Source: an uncultured Bacteroidales bacterium
GTDB lineage: Bacteria > Bacteroidota > Bacteroidia > Bacteroidales > UBA3824
Assembly: GCA_937877455.1 (NCBI GenBank)
Contig: CALFIU010000153.1
Span: 1-18,064 of the forward strand
DNA: 18,064 bases
Direction of reading: 5' to 3'
In this document: positions 8,944 to 15,686 of the stretch, in pieces
Numbering within the stretch: position 1 is the stretch's first letter
How the letters are laid out: the number at the start of each line of letters is the position of its first letter
Notes under the pieces: generated by a model
Told to the model about the DNA's origin: nothing
The model's database searches: none
Seen by the model: the letters and a program-made list of their open reading frames with translations, nothing else
Program-made: the position numbers and the translations under genes

Positions 8944-10128
8944 ATGAGTTCATTTGACATTATACGTAAAGAAGGACGATTATTGTATGAGTACATACGT
9001 GGTAGCCACCTTTATAATCTCAACAACGAACATTCTGATGTTGACACTGGCGGTGTCTTTATATGTACAAACCGCCAACTTTTGGGTTGTTTTGGCTATC
9101 AATCGCAGATTAGCGATACTCGACACGACAATACTTGGTATGAAATCGGCAAACTTATAAGACTCCTACTCAAATCCAATCCAACGGTTTTGGAAAGTAT
9201 ATTTATACCTTCGAGCAAAGTGCTTGGCAAAATTAATCCATCGATGCAGTTGATTATAGACAACCGCGAAAAATTTATTACTAAGCAATGTTTTAATCCA
9301 TTTTTTGGATATGCAAAATCTCAAATAGATAAGGCACGTGGTCTTAATAAAAAGATTGTAAATCCTGTAAACCAACGCCTTACGCCATTTGATTTTATCT
9401 ATACTTTCAAAGGTCAAGGTAGCATAAAATTCGACAAATGGCTCGCTGAACGTGGACTTTTCTACGAATTTTGCGGACTTGTTAATGTACCAAATATGCA
9501 CAATGTCTATGGTGTTTATTACGATTTTGGTGCACACACAACAGCACATATTGAATGGAAACAAGATGTTGTATTCTTAAATTTTGCAGCAGAATATTTC
9601 AACGATAAAAGTTTGAACGAAACTATCATCCGGTTAGAATCGAAACCAATAGCCGAATATAGAGGTGTTGTAAAAAACGATGGTGAAATCCGTCTTTCTT
9701 CCATCGAAAACAAGGAAATAAAGCCGATGTGTTTTATTTCATACAATGCGTCAGGCTACTCATCCCATTGTCAAAGGTATGCAGAATATCAACAATGGGT
9801 AAAAAATCGCAATCCAAAACGTTATGAATCAAATCTGGACAAAAATTACGATTCCAAAAATATGATGCATTGTTTTAGAATGATACATATGGCACAAGAA
9901 ATTGCTGAAGGAAAAGGTATTATACTTGAACGTACATGGGATAGGGATTTTTTAATGGATGTCCGCAACCACAAATACGAATACGATGAAATTATATCAA
10001 TGTTGGAGAATGACAAAAATCTAATGGAACAAGCCGTTACCCAAAGCACAATACCAGAAAAAATTGATTCCGATTTTGTCAACGAGCTTATGGTTGAAAT
10101 AAGAAAAACACAATTAAAAAAATTGTAA
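8944..10128 (+). CDS. Predicted nucleotidyltransferase, COG3541/YcgL-like
   Basis: This 394-residue protein begins with a polymerase-beta-type nucleotidyltransferase core: RGSHLYNLNNEHSDVDTGGVF holds the glycine-serine motif (Gly20-Ser21) and the metal-binding aspartates Asp32 and Asp34. The third acidic residue could be in the LESIF segment near residue 85. The remainder is mainly helical; the stretches QSQIDKARGL, KNMMHCFRMIHMAQEIAEG and DVRNHKYEYDEI resemble the C-terminal part of COG3541 proteins, which occur in bacteria and tailed phages. The substrate is unknown, and I see no HEPN partner gene. It stands alone, with gaps of over 200 bases on both sides and no clear mobile element around it. 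Confidence 0.75.
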   Translation: MSSFDIIRKEGRLLYEYIRGSHLYNLNNEHSDVDTGGVFICTNRQLLGCFGYQSQISDTRHDNTWYEIGKLIRLLLKSNPTVLESIFIPSSKVLGKINPSMQLIIDNREKFITKQCFNPFFGYAKSQIDKARGLNKKIVNPVNQRLTPFDFIYTFKGQGSIKFDKWLAERGLFYEFCGLVNVPNMHNVYGVYYDFGAHTTAHIEWKQDVVFLNFAAEYFNDKSLNETIIRLESKPIAEYRGVVKNDGEIRLSSIENKEIKPMCFISYNASGYSSHCQRYAEYQQWVKNRNPKRYESNLDKNYDSKNMMHCFRMIHMAQEIAEGKGIILERTWDRDFLMDVRNHKYEYDEIISMLENDKNLMEQAVTQSTIPEKIDSDFVNELMVEIRKTQLKKL

Positions 10129-10280
10129 ATCACAGAAAAAAAACATTATAAGTAATTTTAAAATATGAAATAAAATCCCTACTTGCATATTAGGATATTT
10201 TTTGTAATCATTTTCTCAAAAAATTTCATATTCTCACACTCGCCATTATGGTGTTTTTCTACTTTTTCACCCACTTTTAA

Positions 10281-10310
10281 TTTTTGCGGTGAAATGAATT
10301 TCCGTAAAAA
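10281..10310. repeat. Inverted repeat upstream of the flavodoxin gene
   Basis: TTTTTGCGG (10281-10289) and CCGTAAAAA (10302-10310) pair over nine positions with one G-T pair and a 12-base loop. It is the only structure I see in the 266-base gap 10129-10394. It lies about 50 bases upstream of a possible -7 box and could be an operator or chance. Confidence 0.3.
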
Positions 10311-10359
10311 TGGCAAATTTATCAGTAAAACATATAAATTCAATTTTATTGTTTATTTA

Positions 10360-10367
10360 TAATTTTG
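10360..10367 (+). promoter_or_regulatory. Possible -7 promoter box for the flavodoxin-like gene
   Basis: TAATTTTG matches the Bacteroidota -7 consensus TAnnTTTG and ends 27 bases before the ATG at 10395. A TTTG -33 element is not seen at the proper distance (only ATTG nearby), so this is a half-promoter call. Confidence 0.4.
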
Positions 10368-10394
10368 CGTCATAAACTACAAAAATAATTGCTT

Positions 10395-11420
10395 ATGAAA
10401 CATCTTTTACTAATAATAGCCTCGTTGCTTTTCACTTTTTGTTCATCGAAAGATGAAAAGCCCGAAAACTCTCTTTTGCCCGACAACAAACAAACCGAAG
10501 AGCCTCAACCAGAAAATCCAAACACAGAAACTAACAATGACAAAATATTAATTGTATTTTACAGTTACACAAGTAATTGCAAAGATATTGCAACTTCGCT
10601 TTCAACACTTCTGAACGCCGACATTGTTGAGGTAACGCCAGCCGAAAAAGATCTCAAATACGAGGCTGACAATTATGCACTTGGCACACAACTGCTCAAC
10701 AAAATCAAGTCTGCGCCCGACGATGTCAATAGTTACCCCAGTATCGACCCTCTAACCGCCGATTTGTCGCTCTATGGCAATGTTATCGTTGTAACGCCAT
10801 TGTGGTGGAGTCAGATGTCGGCAATAATGCAGAGTTATCTTTTTAGAAATGCCGACGCATTTAAAGACAAAAAAACTGCGCTGATTGTATCGAGCCATTC
10901 AAGCGGAATCAGTGGTGTTGAAACCGACGCAAAACGCCTTTTGCCACAAACTTCGTGGCTTGGAAAATCGCTATGGATCAACAATTCTAACCGCAATCAG
11001 TTGTCATCGTTATTGGAAAATTGGATAACAGAATCTAATCTTAAAAAATCATCAAACACCATGAAAATCAACATCACAATCGGCGACAAAACCATGTCTG
11101 CCACACTTGAAAACAATAGTTCGTCAAAGGCTTTGTACGACGCTCTCCAACAATCTGCAATTATCTATGAAGCACACGATTATGGCGATTTTGAAAAAGT
11201 TGGTGATTTAGGTCAAACATTCCCCAAAAACGACAAAAACATCACCACACAACCCGGCGATATTATTCTTTATCAAGGCAACAACCTCTGTCTTTATTAC
11301 GGTGAAAACACATGGAATTTCACAAAAATTGGCACAATCGACAACGCTACACAACAGTCGGTTAAAGATTTTGTTAAAGCAGGAAATGGTAATGTAACTA
11401 TAAAATTGTCAGTGGAATAG
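10395..11420 (+). CDS. Lipoprotein fusing a flavodoxin domain to a cyclophilin-like domain
   Basis: The protein has 341 residues when started at the ATG at 10395; an upstream TTG at 10389 is a weaker choice. It opens with a hydrophobic signal sequence and a probable lipid-modified Cys16 (FTFC-SSKDE), followed by a Pro/Glu/Thr-rich spacer (about 20-48). Residues about 51-215 form a flavodoxin domain: ILIVFYSYTSNCKDIA is the FMN phosphate loop, and TPLWWSQM and SSHSSGISG match later flavin-binding loops. Residues about 223-341 resemble the small cyclophilin-like fold (GDIILYQGNNLCLYYGENTW) that occurs alone or fused to flavodoxins in gut Bacteroidota. The acidic residues just after the Cys could be a surface-export signal of Bacteroidota lipoproteins. 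Electron donor and substrate are unknown. It probably forms an accessory redox pair with the following hydrolase gene, 77 bases downstream. Confidence 0.85.
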   Translation: MKHLLLIIASLLFTFCSSKDEKPENSLLPDNKQTEEPQPENPNTETNNDKILIVFYSYTSNCKDIATSLSTLLNADIVEVTPAEKDLKYEADNYALGTQLLNKIKSAPDDVNSYPSIDPLTADLSLYGNVIVVTPLWWSQMSAIMQSYLFRNADAFKDKKTALIVSSHSSGISGVETDAKRLLPQTSWLGKSLWINNSNRNQLSSLLENWITESNLKKSSNTMKINITIGDKTMSATLENNSSSKALYDALQQSAIIYEAHDYGDFEKVGDLGQTFPKNDKNITTQPGDIILYQGNNLCLYYGENTWNFTKIGTIDNATQQSVKDFVKAGNGNVTIKLSVE

Positions 11421-11497
11421 AATAATTTCCATAAATTGAGTTTTTCTCTTTAAAACGAGTTATCACCATTTCTTAAAATTGTAACAAAAACAGAAAT

Positions 11498-12592
11498 ATG
11501 AGAAAAATAATAATTTTGGCAATGATGTTTGGCACAATGCTAAATGCTTGCAATCAAAACAATCAAAACACTTTGAATATGAACAAAATAGAATTGACAC
11601 AAGAATGGGACAAGGTGTTCCCATTGAGCGAAAAAGTCAGCCACAAAAAAGTAACATTTGAAACTCAATACGGTTTTACGTTGGCGGCTGATATGTATAT
11701 GCCAAAAGACATCAAAGGAAAATTATCTGCAATTGCTGTCAGCGGACCTTTTGGCGCAACCAAGGAGCAATCGAGTGGACTTTATGCCATGAAAATGGCT
11801 GAACGCGGATTTGTAACGTTGGCTTTCGACCCGTCGTTCACTGGTGAAAGTAGCGGCGAACCCCGTCGCACCGCATCTCCCGACATCAACACCGAAGATT
11901 TTCTTGCAGCAGTGGATTTCCTATCGAAACAAGACATTGTTGACGCTAATAAAATTGGTATCATCGGCATTTGTGGTTGGGGAGGAATTGCTCTCAACGC
12001 TACCGCCGCCGACCCAAGAATCAAGGCTACAGTGGCTTCTACAATGTACGATATGTCGCGCGTAAGCGGCAATGGCTATTTCGATGGCGACAACAACGAG
12101 CAATCACGTCATTCTGCTCGCGAAAACATTAGCAATCAACGTCTTAACGACCCAATGGCAATGGCTGGCGGTGTTGTTGACCCACTTCCTGCCGACGCTC
12201 CGCAGTTTGTAAAAGATTATCACGACTATTACAAAACTCCACGAGGCTATCACAAACGCAGTGGCAACAGCAACGACGGTTGGCGTACAATTGGAACATA
12301 CGCCTATGCTAACACTCGTTTTCTCCATTATATCAACGAGATACGTTCAGCAGTCTTGGTAATGCACGGAGAAAAGGCACATTCGCTCTATTTTGGTCAA
12401 GCGGCGTTTAAATACATGGTTGAGGGCAAGGCTGACGGCTATACATTTGTAGGTCAACCGAATCCAAATCCCGAAAACAAGGAATTGCTGATAATTCCCA
12501 ATGCCACACACTGCGACCTCTACGATGGCGGCAACAACAACTACATTCCGTGGGACAAGTTGCAAGATTTTTTTGAGAAAAATTTGAAGTAA
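11498..12592 (+). CDS. Alpha/beta hydrolase lipoprotein with a cysteine nucleophile
   Basis: This 364-residue protein begins with a lipoprotein signal (MLNAC, Cys18). The alpha/beta hydrolase core starts near residue 50 (KVTFETQYGFTLAADMYMP). The nucleophile elbow IGIIGICGWGG places Cys159 where most relatives have Ser, as in dienelactone hydrolases. A late His lies in IIPNATHCDLYDG, a plausible catalytic His, and the FDPSFTGESSG segment is typical of this COG1073-like group. The protein is probably periplasmic or on the outer membrane; its substrate cannot be told. Base composition is visibly higher in GC than in the surrounding genes (sampled 60-base lines reach 52 percent), a hint of transfer or different codon pressure. 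A terminator follows directly. Confidence 0.85.
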   Translation: MRKIIILAMMFGTMLNACNQNNQNTLNMNKIELTQEWDKVFPLSEKVSHKKVTFETQYGFTLAADMYMPKDIKGKLSAIAVSGPFGATKEQSSGLYAMKMAERGFVTLAFDPSFTGESSGEPRRTASPDINTEDFLAAVDFLSKQDIVDANKIGIIGICGWGGIALNATAADPRIKATVASTMYDMSRVSGNGYFDGDNNEQSRHSARENISNQRLNDPMAMAGGVVDPLPADAPQFVKDYHDYYKTPRGYHKRSGNSNDGWRTIGTYAYANTRFLHYINEIRSAVLVMHGEKAHSLYFGQAAFKYMVEGKADGYTFVGQPNPNPENKELLIIPNATHCDLYDGGNNNYIPWDKLQDFFEKNLK

Positions 12593-12597
12593 ATTTT

Positions 12598-12639
12598 AAA
12601 GTCAAACATATTTATTTTCAATATGTTTGGCTTTTTTTT
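12598..12639 (+). terminator. Rho-independent terminator after the hydrolase gene
   Basis: AAAGTCAAACATAT (12598-12611) pairs with ATATGTTTGGCTTT (12621-12634), with one G-T pair and a 9-base loop, and runs into a T-tract to 12639. It begins 6 bases after the stop codon. Confidence 0.88.
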
Positions 12640-12653
12640 ATTTTTGAAACAAT

Positions 12654-13193
12654 ATGCCAAAATGTTTCCATACAATTTACCACACTCCACCAGAATTCGA
12701 CGATTTAGTTTTAACCGGTAATGATACCACTCTGTTTAGTTTAACTTTTGCTAACTCTGACGGTTATAAAATTCATAATCAAGATATTAGCGAAGAAAAC
12801 GATTTACCAATTTTCAAAGAAACGGCCCATTGGCTTGATATTTATTTTTCGGGACATCAGCCTGATTTTACACCAAATTTTCATATCCAAAATGCAACGC
12901 CATTTCGACAAGAAGTATCCGAAATTATGCTCACAATTCCATACGGCAAAGTGCTGACCTACGGCGAAATAGCAAAAATTATTGCTAAAAAGCACGGTTT
13001 AAAAAAGATGTCGGCACAAGCAGTAGGAGGAGCCGTCGGTTGGAATTCTATTTGCATTATTATTCCTTGCCATCGTGTTTTGGGCGTAAATAATTCTCTT
13101 ACAGGATATACTGGCGGCATTCATAATAAACAGAGTTTGCTAAATTTAGAGAACCTGCGCGTTGAAAATGCACAAAAAATATCTTTTTACTGA
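12654..13193 (+). CDS. Methylated-DNA--[protein]-cysteine S-methyltransferase
   Basis: This is a suicide DNA repair protein that moves the alkyl group of O6-alkylguanine to its own cysteine. The C-terminal DNA-binding domain (about 83-170) has TPFRQEVSEIMLTIPYGKVLTYGEIA, the active-site IPCHRV with Cys139, and GYTGG. Where human MGMT has the arginine finger (A-R-A-V-G-G-A), this protein has Gln122 (A-Q-A-V-G-G-A), a change that also occurs in a group of related bacterial proteins. The N-terminal domain (1-80) is divergent. Because the Cys is kept, it is not an alkyltransferase-like (ATL) protein. A possible -7 box (TATTTTTG, 12639-12646) overlaps the end of the preceding terminator and would give an extremely short leader. 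Confidence 0.9.
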   Translation: MPKCFHTIYHTPPEFDDLVLTGNDTTLFSLTFANSDGYKIHNQDISEENDLPIFKETAHWLDIYFSGHQPDFTPNFHIQNATPFRQEVSEIMLTIPYGKVLTYGEIAKIIAKKHGLKKMSAQAVGGAVGWNSICIIIPCHRVLGVNNSLTGYTGGIHNKQSLLNLENLRVENAQKISFY

Positions 13194-13234
13194 AAATAAA
13201 AGACGTAAAAAGCAATAATTTAATCCGTTTGGTT

Positions 13235-13242
13235 TAATTTTG
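13235..13242 (+). promoter_or_regulatory. Possible -7 promoter box for the 70-residue protein gene
   Basis: TAATTTTG fits the TAnnTTTG consensus and ends 14 bases before the ATG at 13257, which implies a leader of only a few bases. No TTTG lies at the right -33 distance. Confidence 0.4.
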
Positions 13243-13256
13243 CAAAAAAAAACAAT

Positions 13257-13469
13257 ATGGCTGCAAAAAATCCTAAACCTAAACCAAAGTTTAAGATTGG
13301 AGATAGAGTTATAATGAAACCTAATTTTTTAAGCGAGAGTAAAAAAATTAAAGGAACAATTATAAAAGTTTATCCAAATATGTTTCATCGTTTTGTATAT
13401 TTTATTGAAACAGATGACAAAAAAGATGAGTATTTTAACGCAGAAGACGAATTTAAATTAACAAAATAA
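13257..13469 (+). CDS. Small basic protein, SH3/KOW-like, unknown function
   Basis: This 70-residue protein starts with a Lys/Pro-rich tail (AAKNPKPKPKFK). A compact pattern follows, FKIGDRVIMK...IKGTIIKVYPN...YFIETDDKKDEYFNAEDEFKL, which reads like a small beta-barrel of the SH3/KOW kind found in nucleic-acid-binding proteins. The start codon follows a -7-like box, and the codon use matches the neighbours, which supports a real gene. I do not know a specific function. Confidence 0.65.
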   Translation: MAAKNPKPKPKFKIGDRVIMKPNFLSESKKIKGTIIKVYPNMFHRFVYFIETDDKKDEYFNAEDEFKLTK

Positions 13470-13506
13470 TGTTGTTTTAAGAGTTGAAAAAGATAGTGAG
13501 GGAAAA

Positions 13507-14352
13507 CTAATTTTTATAATATTTGATTTTCCGTTTGACATTAAGAATGTTACCACGGTCGTAAGTAACCCAATAAGATTTTTTCCAAATTCCCGATTTC
13601 GTAAAATTAGAATATTTTATGTGGTAATTATCTGTTTTATCGCGACTTACGCAAATAGCATCGGCAATTACGCATACATTTTCTCCATTGTCGCAAAAAT
13701 ATATATAATCGGTTAAATTGCCATTTTTAAATTTATAGACTGAGTATGAGTTTGATCTACTTAATTTGTAGCCATATCTACAAATACAACTGTAGGCAGA
13801 ATATTCGAAATTTAGCGTTGAATAAGGATACTTTACTATTTTTAATTTGCTGTTTTCATCATAATAATAATCGGTCTTGCTTATCAACTCGTAGTTCTCA
13901 TCATAACTTTCACTGCATTTGCAACGACCTTCGCCATCAAAATAAATACGATTAATATCAACCGACTTTTGGTCGTCAAAAACACTAATTGATGTTCGGA
14001 TTTCAATTAAAGAGTCGGAAATATTGTATTTATAATTTGTTGTAGATCTGAGTGTTGTCCAATTGTCGTAATTTATTCTGCAAGTCAAAAATCCATTTTC
14101 GTCATAATAATAAACAGATCTAGAACCCAAATGGCATCTGAATTTTGGATTGGAAGTCCAAGAAAGACAAAAACTTATACACCTACGAAAAAAATTACGG
14201 TAGTGGTAACAAGGTTTTGCAACAATTTTTTTTACGCCTTTTGTTTTGCGCTGACAATTTGTATAGTCCTGATTATCAAATTCAATAAATTGTCCCATAG
14301 CTTGTTTCAATGGCTGAAAGAGTAAAAATAATATGAAGATTGTTAACCGCAT
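13507..14352 (-). CDS. Secreted protein of unknown function with YYYDEN-type repeats
   Basis: This 281-residue protein has a clear signal peptide (MRLTIFILFLLFQPLKQAMG, likely cut before QF). The mature part contains loosely repeated units with a Tyr-rich Asp/Asn core: VYYYDENGFLTCRINYDN, YFDGEGRCKCSESYDEN and DYYYDENSKLKIVKY. They resemble the YD/MORN-like repeats of many Bacteroidota secreted proteins. Several cysteines near residues 48-75 may form disulfides. The gene is convergent to the 70-residue gene and lies just left of the palindrome at 14368-14401. No function can be given. Confidence 0.7.
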   Translation of the reverse strand: MRLTIFILFLLFQPLKQAMGQFIEFDNQDYTNCQRKTKGVKKIVAKPCYHYRNFFRRCISFCLSWTSNPKFRCHLGSRSVYYYDENGFLTCRINYDNWTTLRSTTNYKYNISDSLIEIRTSISVFDDQKSVDINRIYFDGEGRCKCSESYDENYELISKTDYYYDENSKLKIVKYPYSTLNFEYSAYSCICRYGYKLSRSNSYSVYKFKNGNLTDYIYFCDNGENVCVIADAICVSRDKTDNYHIKYSNFTKSGIWKKSYWVTYDRGNILNVKRKIKYYKN

Positions 14353-14367
14353 ATAGATTTTATTTTA

Positions 14368-14401
14368 ATTGTAGAGGCACGATTAATCGCGTCTCTACAA
14401 T
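14368..14401. repeat. 34-base near-perfect palindrome (REP-like element)
   Basis: The two halves meet at CGATTAATCG (14380-14389). All 17 base pairs match except 77/92 (G-T) and 79/90 (A-C). The arms read ATTGTAGAGG and CTCTACAAT at their outer ends. From memory, sequences of this type (GTAGAG...CTCTAC around CGATTAATCG) recur in intergenic DNA of other bacteria as extragenic palindromes; that is unverified here. It sits exactly between the signal-peptide gene (start 14352) and the GC-rich fragment island (argD stop at 14417). Confidence 0.7.
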
Positions 14402-14416
14402 CGTTTGAAAATCAAT

Positions 14417-14715
14417 TTACCTCGTCACACTATCGAATGCCTCCACAAACCTGTCGATTTCCTTCTCGGTGATGCAGAGCGGCGGAATGAGACGGATGGT
14501 GTTGACTCCGCCAGAGAATTCCGTGAAGATGTGTTCATCGAAAAGTAATTTCTTGCGGATTTCGGCTGCGTCGGCAACTGTCTCAATGCCAACCATCAAG
14601 CCGCGTCCGCGAAGGTCTTTGATGGCCTTGTGTCCTTTGAGTTTACCCATCAGGTATGCGCCCATCTTGGCAGCGTTGTCCACGTAGTTGTGCTTAGCCA
14701 TCACGTCGGCGGTGC
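14417..14715 (-). pseudogene. argD: Acetylornithine/class-III aminotransferase, C-terminal fragment
   Basis: About 100 residues, from ADVMAKHNYVDNAAKMGAYLM to the natural stop, match the last quarter of ArgD-type PLP-dependent aminotransferases; RGRGLMVGIE, NTIRLIPPLCITEKEIDRFVEAF are typical. The PLP-binding Lys and everything N-terminal are missing. Toward the right the homology stops at about 14708-14716, where the sequence switches to metG on the other strand. It cannot encode an active enzyme. The exact class-III family member (ArgD or a close relative) is inferred from the tail only. Confidence 0.75.
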
Positions 14716-15146
14716 TCTTTGAACCCATCACAGACGAGGTGGTTCAGGCTCAGGTCGATAAGCTCAACCGTACCAAGATTGAGAACCAAGAACAGAATTT
14801 CAAGCCTGTGGATCAGAAGCAAATCGTTACTTTCGACGACTTCAATAAGTGCGACATCCGCACCGCCACAATCCTTGCTGCAGAGAAGGTTGCCAAGACC
14901 AACAAGCTCCTGAAACTCACTGTCGATACCGGCATCGATCAGCGCACGATTGTATCGGGCATTGCAGAGCATTACAAGCCCGAAGAAATCGTTGGCCGCA
15001 AGATTTTGATGATTGTCAATCTCGAACCCCGTAAGATAAAGGGCATCGAGAGCCGTGGCATGATTCTCTGCGCCACCGATGCCGCCAGCGCGCTCCATTT
15101 CCTCAATCCCGATGCGGAGATTGAGAATGGTTGCCAAATAGGGTAA
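14712..15146 (+). pseudogene. metG: Methionyl-tRNA synthetase, C-terminal tRNA-binding domain fragment
   Basis: The frame from VLFEPITDEVVQAQVDKLN to the stop matches the end of Bacteroidales MetRS: a short linker helix, then the OB-fold domain (FDDFNKCDIRTATILAAEKV, TNKLLKLTVDTG, RTIVSGIAEHYKPEEIVG, NLEPRKIKGIESRGMILCA). The catalytic HIGH/KMSKS core and anticodon-binding domain are absent. The open frame begins at an ATG at 14688, but that part is antisense argD, so no native start is present. The last residues (NGCQIG) lie at a junction and may not be native. An isolated OB-fold of this kind exists naturally as Trbp111/CsaA proteins, but the linker helix and truncated start argue for a fragment. 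Confidence 0.8.
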
Positions 15147-15503
15147 ATATTTCATCAAATCCACCACAATTGACATTGGACGGAAGGGGCTTTTGTCCCT
15201 TTCGTCGTTGTCGGGGGTGCGTTGCACAAAACCCTTGGAATAGTCGATTTTTTTAGTTACAGGTGTGCCGTCGGTGTCGTAGTAATGATAAAATTCGTAT
15301 TTGGTAAAATTGGTCTTTTTCACCAATTCCAATGTCGATTCATACGTCGGGAACCACAGATGCCCGCCGTCGCATACTTTGCCGTCCACGAATGAGCCGC
15401 CGCCGTCGGGGTCGAAGACGATTTTGCCGTCGTTGTCCTTGATGCAACGGTTGTTGTAGATGTCAAAACGATAGTCGGGTATGGAAATTCTCAAATATCC
15501 GCC
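15147..15503 (-). pseudogene. SAM-dependent methyltransferase, C-terminal fragment
   Basis: On the minus strand GGYLRISIPDYRFDIYNN is followed by DGKVCDGGHLWFPTYESTLELV, YEFYHYYDTDGTPVTKKIDYSKGF and RPMSIVVDLMK. This resembles the C-terminal half of predicted class-I SAM methyltransferases in which a GGYLRI-x-VPD strand is followed by a DGKV-type insertion and an SIVVDxxK end (COG4627-like). The SAM-binding N-terminal part is missing. The frame reads on without a stop into antisense metG, so either the last residues are also lost or the stop was removed at the junction near 15140. Confidence 0.55.
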
Positions 15504-15675
15504 AATGATTATCGAACTCAAATCCAACCAGACCGCCAGCCGCGCCGTTGCACAAATCCAAAGCAAGGAATATTTCCACGCTTTCGACAATTTCAGCGGC
15601 AAAATGCTTTTCGTCGGCATCAATTATGACGAGAAGAAAAAGCACACGTGCGAGATTGAGGAGGTGGAGAAATAA
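15500..15675 (+). pseudogene. PD-(D/E)XK nuclease domain of an ATPase-nuclease protein, C-terminal fragment
   Basis: About 58 residues from PMIIELKSNQTASRAVAQIQ to the stop match the end of the large AAA-ATPase/PD-(D/E)XK proteins that Bacteroidales carry in many copies; the conserved endings QIQSKEY, GKMLFVGINYDEKKKHTCEIEEVEK and the E-x-K of IELK are present. The ATPase domain and the first catalytic Asp are missing. An ATG at 15481 lies in the neighbouring antisense methyltransferase sequence and is not native. The stop at 15673-15675 is only 11 bases from the convergent restriction gene. Confidence 0.7.
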
Positions 15676-15686
15676 GGTTGCTGATT

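Larger units (their letters stand above)
14402..15680. other. GC-rich mosaic of four truncated gene fragments
   Basis: The stretch differs sharply in base composition from both sides: three sampled 60-base lines inside it give 58, 48 and 68 percent GC, against 35 percent at 14041-14100 and 38 percent at 16021-16080. It holds in order the 3' ends of argD (-), metG (+), a methyltransferase gene (-) and a nuclease/ATPase gene (+). All lack their 5' part, and I see no transposase, integrase or flanking direct repeat. The junctions are abrupt: about 14708-14716, about 15135-15150 and about 15498-15506. The right boundary lies in 15676-15686. Either it is a real scar of foreign DNA or a chimera made during amplification or assembly. 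Confidence 0.7.

Noticed and set aside
14712..15146. Independent tRNA-binding protein of the CsaA/Trbp111 type
   Set aside because: The frame includes the MetRS-specific linker (TDEVVQAQVDKL), and its only start codon lies in antisense argD, so a metG remnant fits better.
14694..15623. A 309-codon minus-strand open frame across the fragment island
   Set aside because: Only its part at about 15147-15503 looks like a natural protein; the ends are antisense to metG and to the nuclease fragment. It is a frame created by the mosaic, not one gene.
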